From positions 62,001 to 126,000 of the forward strand of contig NZ_BJKP01000007.1 in assembly GCF_008974145.1 (NCBI RefSeq): DNA of 64,000 nucleotides, written 5' to 3'. Numbering within the stretch: position 1 is the first letter of the stretch; every line of letters starts with the position of its first letter. Shown piece after piece: positions 18,643-27,553 of this stretch. The stretch comes from Microcystis aeruginosa NIES-4325 (GTDB taxonomy: Bacteria; Cyanobacteriota; Cyanobacteriia; Cyanobacteriales; Microcystaceae). The translations under genes and the position numbers were made by a program. The notes beneath the pieces are model-generated. The model had not been told where the DNA came from and ran no database searches. It was given only the letters and a program-made list of their open reading frames with translations.

Positions 18643-18672
18643 CTTAATTTCCAGAAATTCTGAATTTATTAA

Positions 18673-19506
18673 TTAGGCGCGAGCTTCGAGACGACCGTAG
18701 AAAATGCCGCGAATTTTCACTTCTTCAGCATCTTTTGCCCCTAAATCAGTGTCGGAAGGCTGTTCACTTTCAAAAACACCAGCAAACTCCCCAGTAGAAG
18801 CGTCAACTTTAGTTACCTGTAAAGACATAGTACCTTTACCCAGTTCCGTCGCTTTCACGTTAGCACGCTGGAAATCTTGACTATCAGCACTAGCGGGTAA
18901 AGCGACAGCATTATCATAACCCGTCACCACACCCCGACCTTTGGGATCCAAGAAACCAGCACCACGATAGGAAGGAACTTTAAAGTCGCCCTCAAAATCC
19001 GTGGAACTGTTGATAGAGCTAAATCCAGCTTCGGTTTTGCCAGTGAAACCTTTCATGGTAAAGAAGAAGGGAACTCTTTCACCTCCGGGCAATTGTACGG
19101 TAACGGGTTGGAAATCGATACCGTCCTCTTCCTTGAGGGTTAAAACACCGTCTTCACCTACGGTTAAGGTCGCTGTCATCTGTTCTAAACTGGTGGTATC
19201 TCTGGTTAAGAGTTTACCCGGAATAAAGGCAGCTGCTTCCCGCTTATTAACTGGTTCACCCTTGACAAAATATTCTTGGGGTTCCAAACATAAATCTGTC
19301 ACCACATAACTTTCGCCGCTTTCTAAGGGGAGAGTACCCCGGGTAAACTCGGAAATCTGCGGACATTTGTTAGCTAATCCAGTGTTTAAAATTTCATCAT
19401 AGGTTAGCTCGTTTCTATTCAGGACGGCACTAGGTGCGTCGCTACAAGCTGTCAACACCCCTAAGCACAAGGCTAAAAAGGCAACTAACAAGGCACGAAA
19501 TCTCAT
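18673..19506 (-). CDS. psbO: Photosystem II manganese-stabilizing protein PsbO
   Basis: The 33-kDa extrinsic subunit that stabilises the oxygen-evolving Mn4CaO5 cluster on the lumenal face of photosystem II. The 277-residue precursor has a signal peptide (MRFRALLVAFLALCLGVL) ending in a lipobox-like LTAC, as in other cyanobacterial PsbO. The mature protein starts near LTYDEILNTGLANKCP and carries family segments TRGTLPLESGESYVVTDLCL (with the disulfide cysteine pair CP/CL), GVDFQPVT-like GIDFQPVTVQLPGGERVPF, and KGRGVVTGYDNAVALPA. It strongly marks the organism as oxygenic. A separate intrinsic terminator follows. Confidence 0.98.
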   Translation of the reverse strand: MRFRALLVAFLALCLGVLTACSDAPSAVLNRNELTYDEILNTGLANKCPQISEFTRGTLPLESGESYVVTDLCLEPQEYFVKGEPVNKREAAAFIPGKLLTRDTTSLEQMTATLTVGEDGVLTLKEEDGIDFQPVTVQLPGGERVPFFFTMKGFTGKTEAGFSSINSSTDFEGDFKVPSYRGAGFLDPKGRGVVTGYDNAVALPASADSQDFQRANVKATELGKGTMSLQVTKVDASTGEFAGVFESEQPSDTDLGAKDAEEVKIRGIFYGRLEARA

Positions 19507-19719
19507 CTATGTCAACCTCTCTTTGTCAATCTTTACAATTACTACCCTTGATCCATAGCCTGATCAATTATCGAATCGGTTGCGCCAATTCACCGAAACT
19601 CAGTTTATCAAAGATCAGTGACCATTGAGAAGATGGGAGGCAGGGGCAGCAGGCTCTGAGTAACTGATAACTGATGACTGATATGATCGGTGTGACTGTT
19701 TTCAGATGCAAAAATTTCG

Positions 19720-20064
19720 ATGAATAGCCGATTGCCGGGAGATAATAGCCAATTAGATAGCCAACTGTATTCCCTTGTAACGACGGTGACAGCGATCGCC
19801 GAAGAACAGCAGGGAAATTGTAACGGTTTGTTAATGTTGCTGCGAACTTTAGAAAATTTACATCGGCAAATTCGCGAGCAGATGTTCGAGCCATCTTTAC
19901 CCAATACCCGTAAGGACTTATACGGATTACTCCGGGATATTGAGGAAACCGGGGGATGGCCCTATATAGAACGGATGAAGTTACAAATGTTAATGGAAAA
20001 ATTATTAGCCAGTGAAGTCGGCGCCCTCGATCCGGCAGCCAAAACCGATGATCGGGAAAAATGA
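19720..20064 (+). CDS. Conserved-looking cyanobacterial hypothetical protein
   Basis: A 114-residue helical protein: an N-terminal Gln/Leu-rich part (DSQLYSLVTTVTAIAEEQQGNCNGLLMLLRTLENLHRQI) and a second part with LYGLLRDIEETGGWPYIERMKLQMLMEKL. No signal peptide, membrane segment or catalytic motif is visible. The segment GGWPYIERMKL looks like a constrained motif, so I believe the gene is real. It is divergent from psbO and upstream of a heptamer-repeat block. Function unknown. Confidence 0.7.
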   Translation: MNSRLPGDNSQLDSQLYSLVTTVTAIAEEQQGNCNGLLMLLRTLENLHRQIREQMFEPSLPNTRKDLYGLLRDIEETGGWPYIERMKLQMLMEKLLASEVGALDPAAKTDDREK

Positions 20065-20079
20065 AAAGGTGTTGGGATT

Positions 20080-20217
20080 TCAGTTATCAGTTATCAGTTA
20101 TCAGTTATCAATGGGTAAGTTATCAGTTATCAGATTTGAATTTTAAGTGTGCAGTATTAAATAGAATTTTCCTACTGTGTTTTCACTGATTACTGATTAC
20201 TGTTTACTGATCACTGA
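20080..20217. repeat. short tandem heptamer repeats (STRR type)
   Basis: Tandem TCAGTTA units at 20080-20108, a second group at 20118-20132, and degenerate TGATTAC/TGTTTAC/TGATCAC units at 20187-20217. The block fills most of the gap before the phosphohexomutase gene. Confidence 0.75.
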
Positions 20218-20320
20218 AAAATCCCCCATCTCCCCTATCCCCCCATTGCCTATCGCCAAGGGGTACGGAGCGGGGTAAAGTATTGGAAAAATGGATATTT
20301 AGGGGTAAATCATCACCACC

Positions 20321-21745
20321 GTGAACCCGATTAAATTTGGAACCGATGGCTGGCGCGGGATTATCGCCGCCGATTTTACTTTCGATCGAGTCGCTCTGCT
20401 CGCTCCCTTGGCGGCTCAGGTTTTAGCAGATAATTATGGTCAGATCACAGGTTCGCGGACAATTATCGTCGGCTATGATCGGCGGTTTATGGCGGAGGAT
20501 TTTGCTCAAACTGCGGCGGAATCGCTGCAAAAAGCTGGTTTTGACGTGCTTGTCTCCCAATCCTACGCTCCCACTCCCGCTTTTAGTTGGGCAGCTCGAG
20601 CAGAAAATGCTCTCGGTGCGATCGTGTTAACCGCCAGTCACAACCCGGCTAAATATCTCGGTTTGAAGGTTAAAGGTTATTTTGGTGGTTCTGTCTCGCC
20701 AGAAATTACCCAGCAAATTGAAGCTTTATTGTCTAATCCGCCGCAGTTTAACGCCAATGCGGGTAAATTAAGCACTTTTGAGCCTTGGTCAAGTTATTGT
20801 CAGGGTTTACGCCAAAAAGTTAATATTGCCGCTATTGCCAACGCGATCAAATCGGGACAACTAAAAGTTTATTCCGATGTCATGCACGGTGCGGCGGCTA
20901 CCGGTTTAGAGCGTCTTTTGGGGGTGGGGATCACGGAATTACGCGGCAATCGCGATCCTTTGTTCGGTGGCGGCTCTCCAGAACCTTTACCGAGAAATTT
21001 GAGGGAAATCATCGATAAGCTGGCTCAAAGCGCAAATTTAGCCCCTTTGCGAGTAGGTTTGGTCTTCGATGGCGATAGCGATCGAGTGGCGGCGATCGAT
21101 GGTCGGGGGAATTTTTTAAGCACCCAAAATCTCATCCCGATTCTAATCGAGCATTTAGCCGGCAAAAAGGGAATGAGAGGAGAAATCGTTAAAACGGTAA
21201 GCGGTTCCGATTTAATCCCCAAATTAGCCAGTTTATACGGTTTATCGGTCTTTGAAACCCCGATCGGTTATAAGTATATCGCCGATCGAATGTTGACCAC
21301 TCCTGTGTTAATTGGTGGGGAAGAATCCGGAGGTGTCGGTTATGGTACTCACATTCCCGAACGGGATGCTTTATTATCAGCTTTATACGTTTTGGAAGCA
21401 GTGGTAGAATCGGGCCAAGATTTAAGCGATCTTTACGCACAATTACAGGATAAAACCGGGTTTCATTCTCAGTATGATCGCATTGATTTACCCCTAGCTA
21501 ATATGGAAGCTCGCGATCAGTTAATTACTGCTTTGGCTAAGGAACCCTTAAGGGAAATTGCCGGTAAACCAGTGACTGATTGTAATACTATGGACGGTTA
21601 TAAATTCCGTTTAGAAGATGGCAGTTGGTTGTTAATTCGCTTTAGTGGCACAGAACCGGTTTTGCGTCTCTACTGTGAATCTTCAACCCTCGATCGAGTT
21701 GATGAAATTCTTGCCTGGGCAAAATCTTGGGCTACCTATATCTAG
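20321..21745 (+). CDS. Phosphoglucomutase/phosphomannomutase family protein
   Basis: An alpha-D-phosphohexomutase that moves phosphate between C1 and C6 of a hexose (or hexosamine) phosphate. The 474-residue protein starts at GTG (MNPIKFGTDGWRGIIAADFT). The catalytic phosphoserine is in TASHNP (Ser106), the magnesium loop is DGDSDR (Asp250, Asp252, Asp254), the sugar-binding loop is GGEESGG, and the phosphate-binding loop is RFSGTEPVLRLY. The exact substrate (glucose, mannose or glucosamine phosphate) cannot be settled from motifs. A role in glycogen or envelope sugar supply is likely. Confidence 0.92.
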   Translation: MNPIKFGTDGWRGIIAADFTFDRVALLAPLAAQVLADNYGQITGSRTIIVGYDRRFMAEDFAQTAAESLQKAGFDVLVSQSYAPTPAFSWAARAENALGAIVLTASHNPAKYLGLKVKGYFGGSVSPEITQQIEALLSNPPQFNANAGKLSTFEPWSSYCQGLRQKVNIAAIANAIKSGQLKVYSDVMHGAAATGLERLLGVGITELRGNRDPLFGGGSPEPLPRNLREIIDKLAQSANLAPLRVGLVFDGDSDRVAAIDGRGNFLSTQNLIPILIEHLAGKKGMRGEIVKTVSGSDLIPKLASLYGLSVFETPIGYKYIADRMLTTPVLIGGEESGGVGYGTHIPERDALLSALYVLEAVVESGQDLSDLYAQLQDKTGFHSQYDRIDLPLANMEARDQLITALAKEPLREIAGKPVTDCNTMDGYKFRLEDGSWLLIRFSGTEPVLRLYCESSTLDRVDEILAWAKSWATYI

Positions 21746-21847
21746 AATTTTACCATGGCGGTACGACGATCAATTAAAGTACCGCCATTAATTTTAGAAT
21801 TTAACAAGATTAGAGAAAAAAGTTGACCGGGAGACAAGTAAGCTAGA

Positions 21848-21905
21848 GAGTGGAAGTAACCACAAAGACACAAAGGAGACAAAGATTGAGCGCTCCTATA
21901 TAGGG
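21848..21905 (+). mobile_element. fragment of the GGCTCTC MITE core
   Basis: The stretch GAGAGTGGAAGTAACCACAAAGACACAAAGGAGACAAAGATTGAGCG-like DNA matches the core of the intact copy at 60852-60997 (GAGGGAGTGGAAAGAACC then ACACAAAGGACACAAAG). Both ends are missing. Only the family core can be recognised. Confidence 0.55.
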
Positions 21906-22002
21906 TTGGTTGAAAAAGTTTTTCGTGGCGGTAGGTTTCGGCCGTGAGACTTCGGACGTTCGGCGAGTCCAAATAAACTTGAAGCATTATCTTTTTCCTT
22001 AC

Positions 22003-22097
22003 TATAGTCATTGCAATTAAGATTGAGAATATCAATGCCAGAGTTCCTAAGGATTCAACCGGTCTAGATTGTATCAGACTTATCTGCAATGACTATA
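22003..22097. mobile_element. 95-bp inverted-repeat element (TATAGTCATTGCA ends)
   Basis: Perfect 13-bp terminal inverted repeats (TATAGTCATTGCA and TGCAATGACTATA) enclose about 70 bp without a reading frame. If the outer TA is the duplicated target, it fits a non-autonomous element moved by an IS630/Tc1-type transposase. It is not related in sequence to the GGCTCTC family. Confidence 0.7.
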
Positions 22098-22239
22098 TTT
22101 TTCATCCAAGTCAATTTATGAATGAAAGAAGATGGCTCTTAAGCGAGTAGTTATGATATATTAGCAGAAAATAATCGACGCAAGCCCTGCCAAGTAAGGA
22201 TCGCCATAATTCAAAAAAGCAATTTTAATAAAAAAAGCT

Positions 22240-22382
22240 GGCTCTTCTAGATTCTGTGTGATAAGTTTAACTTACATAGGATTGATCGATCTTTGTGTCC
22301 TTTGTGTCTCTGTGGTTCATTCCACTCACTGCCCCAAGACTGTATCTTAGAATACACTTTACCCACCAAACCGGGGAGAGCC
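22240..22382 (-). mobile_element. GGCTCTC MITE, nearly full length, with 7-bp target duplication
   Basis: A 143-bp copy in reverse orientation relative to 60852-60997. Left end GGCTCTT, right end GAGAGCC; the core reads GATCTTTGTGTCC, TTCCACTCACTGCCCC and ATCTTAGAATACACTTTACC. The flanks are a perfect direct repeat AAAAGCT (22233-22239 and 22383-22389). This defines both the element ends and a 7-bp target duplication. Confidence 0.88.
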
Positions 22383-22388
22383 AAAAGC

Positions 22389-22475
22389 TTTTGGCTTTGT
22401 TGGATTCCAGGATATTTAAGGGTTTAGGCTCATTTAAACTACTAATTTGCTATAACCAGTCTAGGAGAGCCAAAA
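22389..22475. mobile_element. possible 87-bp inverted-repeat element at the end of the methyltransferase remnant
   Basis: TTTTGGCT at the left and AGCCAAAA at the right bracket 87 bp with no reading frame. The right end has GAGAGCC as in the GGCTCTC family. It lies exactly where the methyltransferase gene loses its 3' part. Confidence 0.4.
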
Positions 22476-22785
22476 CATCGCCATAAATCAAACAATCTAC
22501 GCTATTGGGCAGAATGATAGTCCCTAAATCCAAGGACTCGACATTGCCGACAATGACTTGATCCAAGCGAGTTTTCGCAATTTCGGCCGCTTGGGCATTC
22601 AGTTCTATGCCAATATAATTAGCATTGGGATTAATTTCCTTATAATACTGCCCCAACACGCCTGCGCCACAACCCACTTCCACAATCACCGAGGCATCTG
22701 GCGGTAATAAGCGCAATAGGTCAGGATTCACCCGGTCATAGTAGTCCAGACTGGTAAGGGAAGCACTCGGCATTTCTATCTTCAA
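22450..22785 (-). pseudogene. truncated class I SAM-dependent methyltransferase
   Basis: The 111-residue frame holds only the first part of a Rossmann methyltransferase: motif [37 protein letters not shown], and [10 protein letters not shown], where homologues normally continue with an EHL-type motif and a full second half. Here the frame runs into the inverted-repeat element at about 22475 and stops 8 codons later. Related cyanobacterial proteins of this type are often fused to or next to glycosyltransferases. The remnant is unlikely to be active. Promoter and start look normal ([10 protein letters not shown]). Confidence 0.75.
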
Positions 22786-22924
22786 CTCAGTTGCTCAAAA
22801 CAACACAATAGGGACTCAATTTTGTTAAGTCCCCAGATAGTATATCAGTCCAACAGGAGACCACTAGCGGCAGTCTTGAAGATGACAACAAACCCCAAAG
22901 CCTATCCAGTCGACCTGAAGAAAA

Positions 22925-23293
22925 TCAGGAGTCGCCTAATATCCATTGGGTTGCCACCTCAGTTTCCCCCCCAGGGAACTGCCGGACTTCAGCCGAGACA
23001 AAGTGGGAAGCCAGACTTTCGATCAGTTTAACCAGAGTAGAATCAGTCACCACGGCCACCTTACTGACGTACTTGTGATGGTCGCGTATCAGCCGGAAAT
23101 GAGCGACCAGGGCACCAAAACTTTCCCAGCCAGTGAACGTAGGGACTTCAATGATTACGCCAGCAAGGCCACCAGTGGCTTCAATGTGGGGATCCACTGC
23201 CTCCGCAATCTTGACAAAATCTTCCGCCGCGAGCGCAGACTTAGGTTGCATATAGAGAATGCTATGCGCCGCATCCAAATTATAATCTATCAT
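22925..23293 (-). CDS. SpoIIAA-like (STAS-fold) protein
   Basis: A 122-residue protein with the layout of SpoIIAA-like proteins (PF11964 type): ILYMQPKSALAAEDFVKIAEAVDPHIEATGGLAGVIIEVPTFTGW-like pattern, a central FGALVAHFRLIRDHHKYVSKVAVVTDS and a C-terminal REFPGGETEVATQWI-like segment. These proteins are single-domain STAS folds of uncertain role. No partner kinase or sigma factor gene lies near. The gene is intact and starts MIDYNLDAAH. Confidence 0.8.
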   Translation of the reverse strand: MIDYNLDAAHSILYMQPKSALAAEDFVKIAEAVDPHIEATGGLAGVIIEVPTFTGWESFGALVAHFRLIRDHHKYVSKVAVVTDSTLVKLIESLASHFVSAEVRQFPGGETEVATQWILGDS

Positions 23294-23423
23294 AGTTTGC
23301 CTCTCCCAAATGGTCGAAGTCTAACTACATACTATCACGATTGACGCTTTTACTCACATCTCTAGACGACTTATAATCGCCACACCGTAACTTATCTTAA
23401 CAGCAAACAGGTATCTACAACCA

Positions 23424-23471
23424 ACTTGCCAAAACGAAAAATTCCTATCTCACCATTAAGATAACTGTTAT
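23424..23471 (+). repeat. dispersed ~48-bp repeat, copy 1
   Basis: Shares about 80 percent identity by eye with 27554-27602, including the run ATTAAGATAACTG. Both copies lie upstream of a plus-strand gene (recombinase here, pilD there). No internal inverted repeat is evident. Confidence 0.55.
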
Positions 23472-23512
23472 CGATGCTTAACAGCTTATCTAGACAAGAA
23501 TTTTGGGAAAGC

Positions 23513-24790
23513 ATGAAAATTATCGCCTACACCTATACTAACCCCCTGCTCGATAGTCCCCCCGATAACTCGATTTTGTCCTATTCTCCCGAACAAGTGT
23601 ATCAAGATTTTGGCGATCGCTCACAACGCCAGCAACTACTCCGCGATTGTCAAGGAACCCCCCCCCAACTGCTGATCCTGCGTCGCCTAGCAGAATTGGG
23701 AGACAATGGCACAGAAGTTAGCAAAATTTTACAATCCTTAGAAGCCCTCGACATAGATATAATCGCCCTAGAAGACCCAGATTATAAGCTAAATTTTGCC
23801 AATATTCTGCAAGAAATATCAAAAAACGAACTAAGTAATCGTTTAAAAGCAGGTCACGCTCACAATCGTCTGCAAGCTTTGCCTCCCCCCGGAAAAGCCC
23901 CCTACGGTTATCGTCGTGGCAAGGAGCGTTATATACTCGATCGCAGTACCGCACCAGTAGTCAAAGACTTTTTTGATCGCTTTTTGATTTCTGCTTCCCT
24001 GCGTTCTACGGTGCGCTATCTAGAAAAACGCTACGGCAAAAAGATATCGGTAGCTACTGCCCATAAATGGCTGACCAATCCCGTTTATCGCGGCGATTTG
24101 TGCTATCTCGGCCAAGATATTATCCCCGATACCCACACTCCGATTATCTCCCGGGAAGAAGCAGCCCAGATCGATCGCATCCTGAGAAATAATCGCAAAT
24201 TACCCCCCCGCAGTGCCAGCGCCCCGCGTTCCTTAGCGGGTTTAGTCGTCTGTAGTCAATGTCAATCCGGGATGACGATTACCAAAGTCACAGCGCGAGG
24301 AAAAGGCCTAGAATACCTCTATTTGCGACCATTGCAATGTCCCCGGACAAAAAAATGTTCGGCGATCGCTTATGAAAAAATTCTCGATAGCACAATCGAG
24401 CGCATTTGTCAAGATCTACCACCGACGATCGCTCAGATATCTTTACCTGATTTAGAGGCGATCAAACGGGGAATGAGCGAGGAAATAGGGCAAAAAAACG
24501 ATATTTTGTCGCAATTGCCCTCCCTAGAAGCGGCGGGAATTTTAGATCAAGAAACGGCTAATCTACGGGCCTATAAACTGAAAAACGAGATCGCACAAAT
24601 CCAAGGACGTTTAGACCAATTACCCCCGGATAACCTGACTATTATCGCTCGTGCCGTTGCTTTTCCGCAATTTTGGCGAGATTTATCGGAAATCGAGCGC
24701 CGTTTTTATTTTCGCGAGTTTATCCGTCGCATCGAAATCGAGAGAGAAACGGCTAATAATTGGCATTTACGTTTAATCTTTGTTTTTTAA
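23513..24790 (+). CDS. XisF-like large serine recombinase
   Basis: A 425-residue site-specific recombinase if the ATG at 23513 is used (MKIIAYTYTNPLLDSPP); an ATG at 23474 would add 13 residues. It has an N-terminal resolvase-like half (about 1-110), a Recombinase domain (GKAPYGYRRGKERYIL to NPVYRGDLCYLGQDII), a zinc ribbon (VVCSQCQSG and a later LQCPRTKKC) and a C-terminal helical region. The arrangement resembles XisF-type recombinases that excise DNA elements in heterocyst-forming cyanobacteria. The canonical YxRVS serine motif is not obvious at the N-terminus (AYTYTNP instead), so activity is uncertain. No attachment sites were recognised. Confidence 0.75.
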   Translation: MKIIAYTYTNPLLDSPPDNSILSYSPEQVYQDFGDRSQRQQLLRDCQGTPPQLLILRRLAELGDNGTEVSKILQSLEALDIDIIALEDPDYKLNFANILQEISKNELSNRLKAGHAHNRLQALPPPGKAPYGYRRGKERYILDRSTAPVVKDFFDRFLISASLRSTVRYLEKRYGKKISVATAHKWLTNPVYRGDLCYLGQDIIPDTHTPIISREEAAQIDRILRNNRKLPPRSASAPRSLAGLVVCSQCQSGMTITKVTARGKGLEYLYLRPLQCPRTKKCSAIAYEKILDSTIERICQDLPPTIAQISLPDLEAIKRGMSEEIGQKNDILSQLPSLEAAGILDQETANLRAYKLKNEIAQIQGRLDQLPPDNLTIIARAVAFPQFWRDLSEIERRFYFREFIRRIEIERETANNWHLRLIFVF

Positions 24791-24881
24791 CAATCTGGGA
24801 CAATCTTAAAGTTAGCTAAAAATTGCCGAATTTTTGAGCAATCAATGCTAAGAAAAAGGCCAACAGCGATCGATCTCAACT

Positions 24882-26042
24882 ATGAGCAATAACAAAAGAT
24901 TAACTAGGTATAAAAAAGGGCGAAAATCTTCCCAGACAAAACCCCACCTTTACGATTATCACTATAACCAACCTGGTACGATGCCGGGGTTAATCACCAT
25001 CGATGAAAATGCCCTTGCTACGGAGATATTTTTAATTAATTATAACCCCCAACAAGCCACTAGAGTTAATAATCTCTTACCCCAAGACTGTCTTAAATAT
25101 TTATCCAACGATTCCATCTCTTGGATCGATATCGTCGGTTTGGGTAATGAAGATAAACTGCAAGAGTTGGGGGCAATTTTTCATTTACATCCCTTAACCC
25201 TTGAGGATATAGTCAGTATTCCCCAAAGACCAAAAGTGGAAGAATGCGAGAATTATATTTTAATAATAGTGCCAATGGCCATCCTGATCGATCATCAGGG
25301 TTTTTTGCTAGAACAAATCAGTTTAATAGTCGGGAAGAATTATGTTTTAACCGTGCAGGAAGAAGGACAATACGATTCTTTAGAGGGGATTAGGGAAAGA
25401 ATCCGTTTAAATAAAGGTTCCATCCGGCAGCAAAAATCGGGTTATTTAGCCTACTCGATTTGGGATGCCATTATTGACGGTTATTTTCCTGTTTTAGAGT
25501 CCTACGGAGAAAGAATCGAGGAGTTAGAAAACGAAATTTTAGCCAGTCCCACGGAACAGACTTTATCAAAAATTTACCAAATACGTCAGGAATTACTCTC
25601 CCTGCGACGGGCAATTTGGCCGCAAAGAGACACCCTCAATACCCTTTTACGGGATGAGTATATTGTCATCGATACAACGATTAAACCCTATCTAAGGGAC
25701 TGTTATGACCATGTGGTACAAATTCTCGATGTTATCGAAAATTACCGGGAATTTGCCAATGGTTTAATGGATTTTTACCTGTCTTCCGTGAGTAATAAAA
25801 TGAACGAGATTATGAAAACTTTAACGGTAATCTCGACGATTTTTATCCCTCTCACCTTTATTGTCGGTGTTTATGGCATGAACTTTAATACTGATAAATC
25901 CCCCTATAATATGCCCGAATTAGAATGGTATTGGGGCTATGTATTCGTCTGGGTGTTGATGCTAACCGTTGCTTTCAGTTTAATCATTTTCTTTTGGCGA
26001 CGCGGCTGGTTTAAGAACCTATCGACAGGGAAGAAAAGATAA
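24882..26042 (+). CDS. corA: Magnesium/cobalt transporter CorA
   Basis: An inner-membrane divalent cation channel that forms a pentamer. The 386-residue protein has a large cytoplasmic N-terminal domain (from SWIDIVGLGNEDKLQELG), the long stalk helix (ESYGERIEELENEILASPTEQTLSKIYQIRQELLSLRRAIWPQRD) and two C-terminal membrane helices. The selectivity motif YGMNF is followed by the loop NTDKSPYNMPELEWYWGY. A very basic tail (RRGWFKNLSTGKKR) ends the protein, as is usual. Start MSNNKRLTRYKKG is plausible and family-typical. Confidence 0.95.
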   Translation: MSNNKRLTRYKKGRKSSQTKPHLYDYHYNQPGTMPGLITIDENALATEIFLINYNPQQATRVNNLLPQDCLKYLSNDSISWIDIVGLGNEDKLQELGAIFHLHPLTLEDIVSIPQRPKVEECENYILIIVPMAILIDHQGFLLEQISLIVGKNYVLTVQEEGQYDSLEGIRERIRLNKGSIRQQKSGYLAYSIWDAIIDGYFPVLESYGERIEELENEILASPTEQTLSKIYQIRQELLSLRRAIWPQRDTLNTLLRDEYIVIDTTIKPYLRDCYDHVVQILDVIENYREFANGLMDFYLSSVSNKMNEIMKTLTVISTIFIPLTFIVGVYGMNFNTDKSPYNMPELEWYWGYVFVWVLMLTVAFSLIIFFWRRGWFKNLSTGKKR

Positions 26043-26101
26043 ACTGTTAAGCAGATTAGACAGACGGGATGACAGGGCCAGCATCTAGCAAGAAAAAATG
26101 G

Positions 26102-26284
26102 CTATTGCAGAGAAATTAATAGTTTAGTATCTGCGGTATTTTTTAACACTTTTAGTTGATGGCTTCTAATTTTGTCTAACCAACTATAGTGCTGGTTGCG
26201 ACATTGATAGACGATATCGATGTCACCAATCTCTGACTTAACCTGAGCCAAGTAGTTTTCTAGTTCGCTAATTTTCATAACCAA
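26102..26284 (-). CDS. Small hypothetical protein
   Basis: A 60-residue frame: MKISELENYLAQVKSEIGDIDIVYQC begins from the second Met. The first half resembles the openings of many small phage and mobile-element proteins that begin with KISEL and continue GDIDV, but no clear family can be named. The second half is basic. It is convergent with corA. Evidence for expression is weak: no clear promoter or ribosome-binding site. Confidence 0.4.
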   Translation of the reverse strand: MVMKISELENYLAQVKSEIGDIDIVYQCRNQHYSWLDKIRSHQLKVLKNTADTKLLISLQ

Positions 26285-26503
26285 TCTCGCTTGCGCTGAA
26301 GGACATCAACCCTAAACCAAGAATTATCCCTAAAGAATAGGGGTGACTACAGTTATTATTATAGGCCAATCACTTGACTAAATTAGCGATCAAAAGCTAA
26401 AACGGAAGCCTAGTCTCGTAAAATAGCAAGGGGCAAAGACCATCTTTTCCTAACTGGTTTGGATCGTTAAGGAAAAAAAGCGAGTAGGAGTGAGAAGAAA
26501 AGA

Positions 26504-26809
26504 CTATCGAAGGGGGACTTCTACAGCATCAGTATCAACGGCATTGGTGGGGGAAGAAACTTCGGTTTGATTCTTCACTCCTCCCGGACGGCGAGTGCGA
26601 TAATCAAGAACTAATCGCGATAATTCCGTGGTTAAAAGAGTGAGGACAATCCCATCATCAATCCAACCAATAATCGGGAAAACGTCAGGAGAAATATCAA
26701 GGGGGCTAAACAGATAAACCATAGTTCCCAGAATGATAATCCAACGATATTTAGGGTGAGTGATTTTGCTGCTGTACCAGTTGTAAAAAGATTCAACAAT
26801 CGGTTTCAT
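26504..26809 (-). CDS. YkvA/DUF1232 family membrane protein
   Basis: A 101-residue protein with the DUF1232 signature: YRWIIILGTMVYLFSPLDISPDVFPIIGWIDDGIVLTLL, comprising two membrane segments joined by the conserved SPLD-x2-PD and GxxDD motifs. It begins MKPIVESFYNWYSSKITHPK. Function of the family is unknown. The tail (TRRPGGVKNQTEVSSPTN) is polar and variable. Confidence 0.88.
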   Translation of the reverse strand: MKPIVESFYNWYSSKITHPKYRWIIILGTMVYLFSPLDISPDVFPIIGWIDDGIVLTLLTTELSRLVLDYRTRRPGGVKNQTEVSSPTNAVDTDAVEVPLR

Positions 26810-27063
26810 TAATTTTTCCTCATTGACTGGGATAATTTAATTTTGTCAGGTTCCCCTTGAGTCTGATAGTGCGGTTTTACCCCCCATTATGTAGGGTTAT
26901 CCCCGCTAATTATCCACTAAAAAAGCCCAAAAGAAAATTCACCTTTATGGATGAGCCTGAAGTATTATTACTGGATGCTTAAGAGGGGAGATAGTGGCAT
27001 CTTTTCCCCGTCCTGGCCTTGGTTAGCTAACCAGTCAACTATCTACTGGCCGCTGGAAAAATC

Positions 27064-27501
27064 CTAACGTATTCGTTCACGGATTTCCATCAATAGCTGA
27101 CCCAGCCTATTCAATCCAGTTCCATCTCCACCATCACCCCAGTATCTATCATTTTTTGTCTGCTCAATCAGCTTTAGATCACCTGTTAAAAGTATCTTTT
27201 CAGTCAAGTCAGGATGTTGTGTAAATTTGGCATATAGAGCCTCTCGCATGACATCATCTTTTATGATTTGCCAATCTTGACGCAGTGGTCTGCGACGATC
27301 CCGTCCCATCTCGGCCGCCTCTCGTGCGGTTTTGGCTTGTCGAATTTCTTCTTCATCAGGAGTATTAACAAACTTCTGAGCCTGAAAATAATGTTCTGAG
27401 GTAGGCCATATTCTATCTTTTAGATAGATTGGGTATGGTGCGAAGTTCGAGAAAAACCCGTAAGGCTTATTTAAATGGTAAAACTTAATAGACTCACCCA
27501 T
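27064..27501 (-). CDS. NADAR family N-glycosidase (YbiA-like)
   Basis: A 145-residue NADAR-domain protein. Motifs: FYHLNKPYGFFSNFAPYPI, WPTSEHYFQAQKF (conserved SEHYFQ), the ARE-like region KTAREAAEMGRDRRRPLRQDW, and the C-terminal NDRYWGDGGDGTGLNRLGQLLM. Family members hydrolyse N-glycosidic bonds in riboflavin-pathway intermediates, and some remove ADP-ribose from nucleic acids. No partner toxin (DarT-like) gene is adjacent, so the housekeeping riboflavin role or an orphan role are both possible. Confidence 0.92.
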   Translation of the reverse strand: MGESIKFYHLNKPYGFFSNFAPYPIYLKDRIWPTSEHYFQAQKFVNTPDEEEIRQAKTAREAAEMGRDRRRPLRQDWQIIKDDVMREALYAKFTQHPDLTEKILLTGDLKLIEQTKNDRYWGDGGDGTGLNRLGQLLMEIRERIR

Positions 27502-27553
27502 AGCCTCCCTTGCATAGTCAATAGCATGATAACCTAATTTGGTATCGAGGACT

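Noticed and set aside
22946-23344. 132-codon frame opposite the SpoIIAA-like gene
   Set aside because: Antisense shadow; the minus-strand frame has clear family structure while this one does not.
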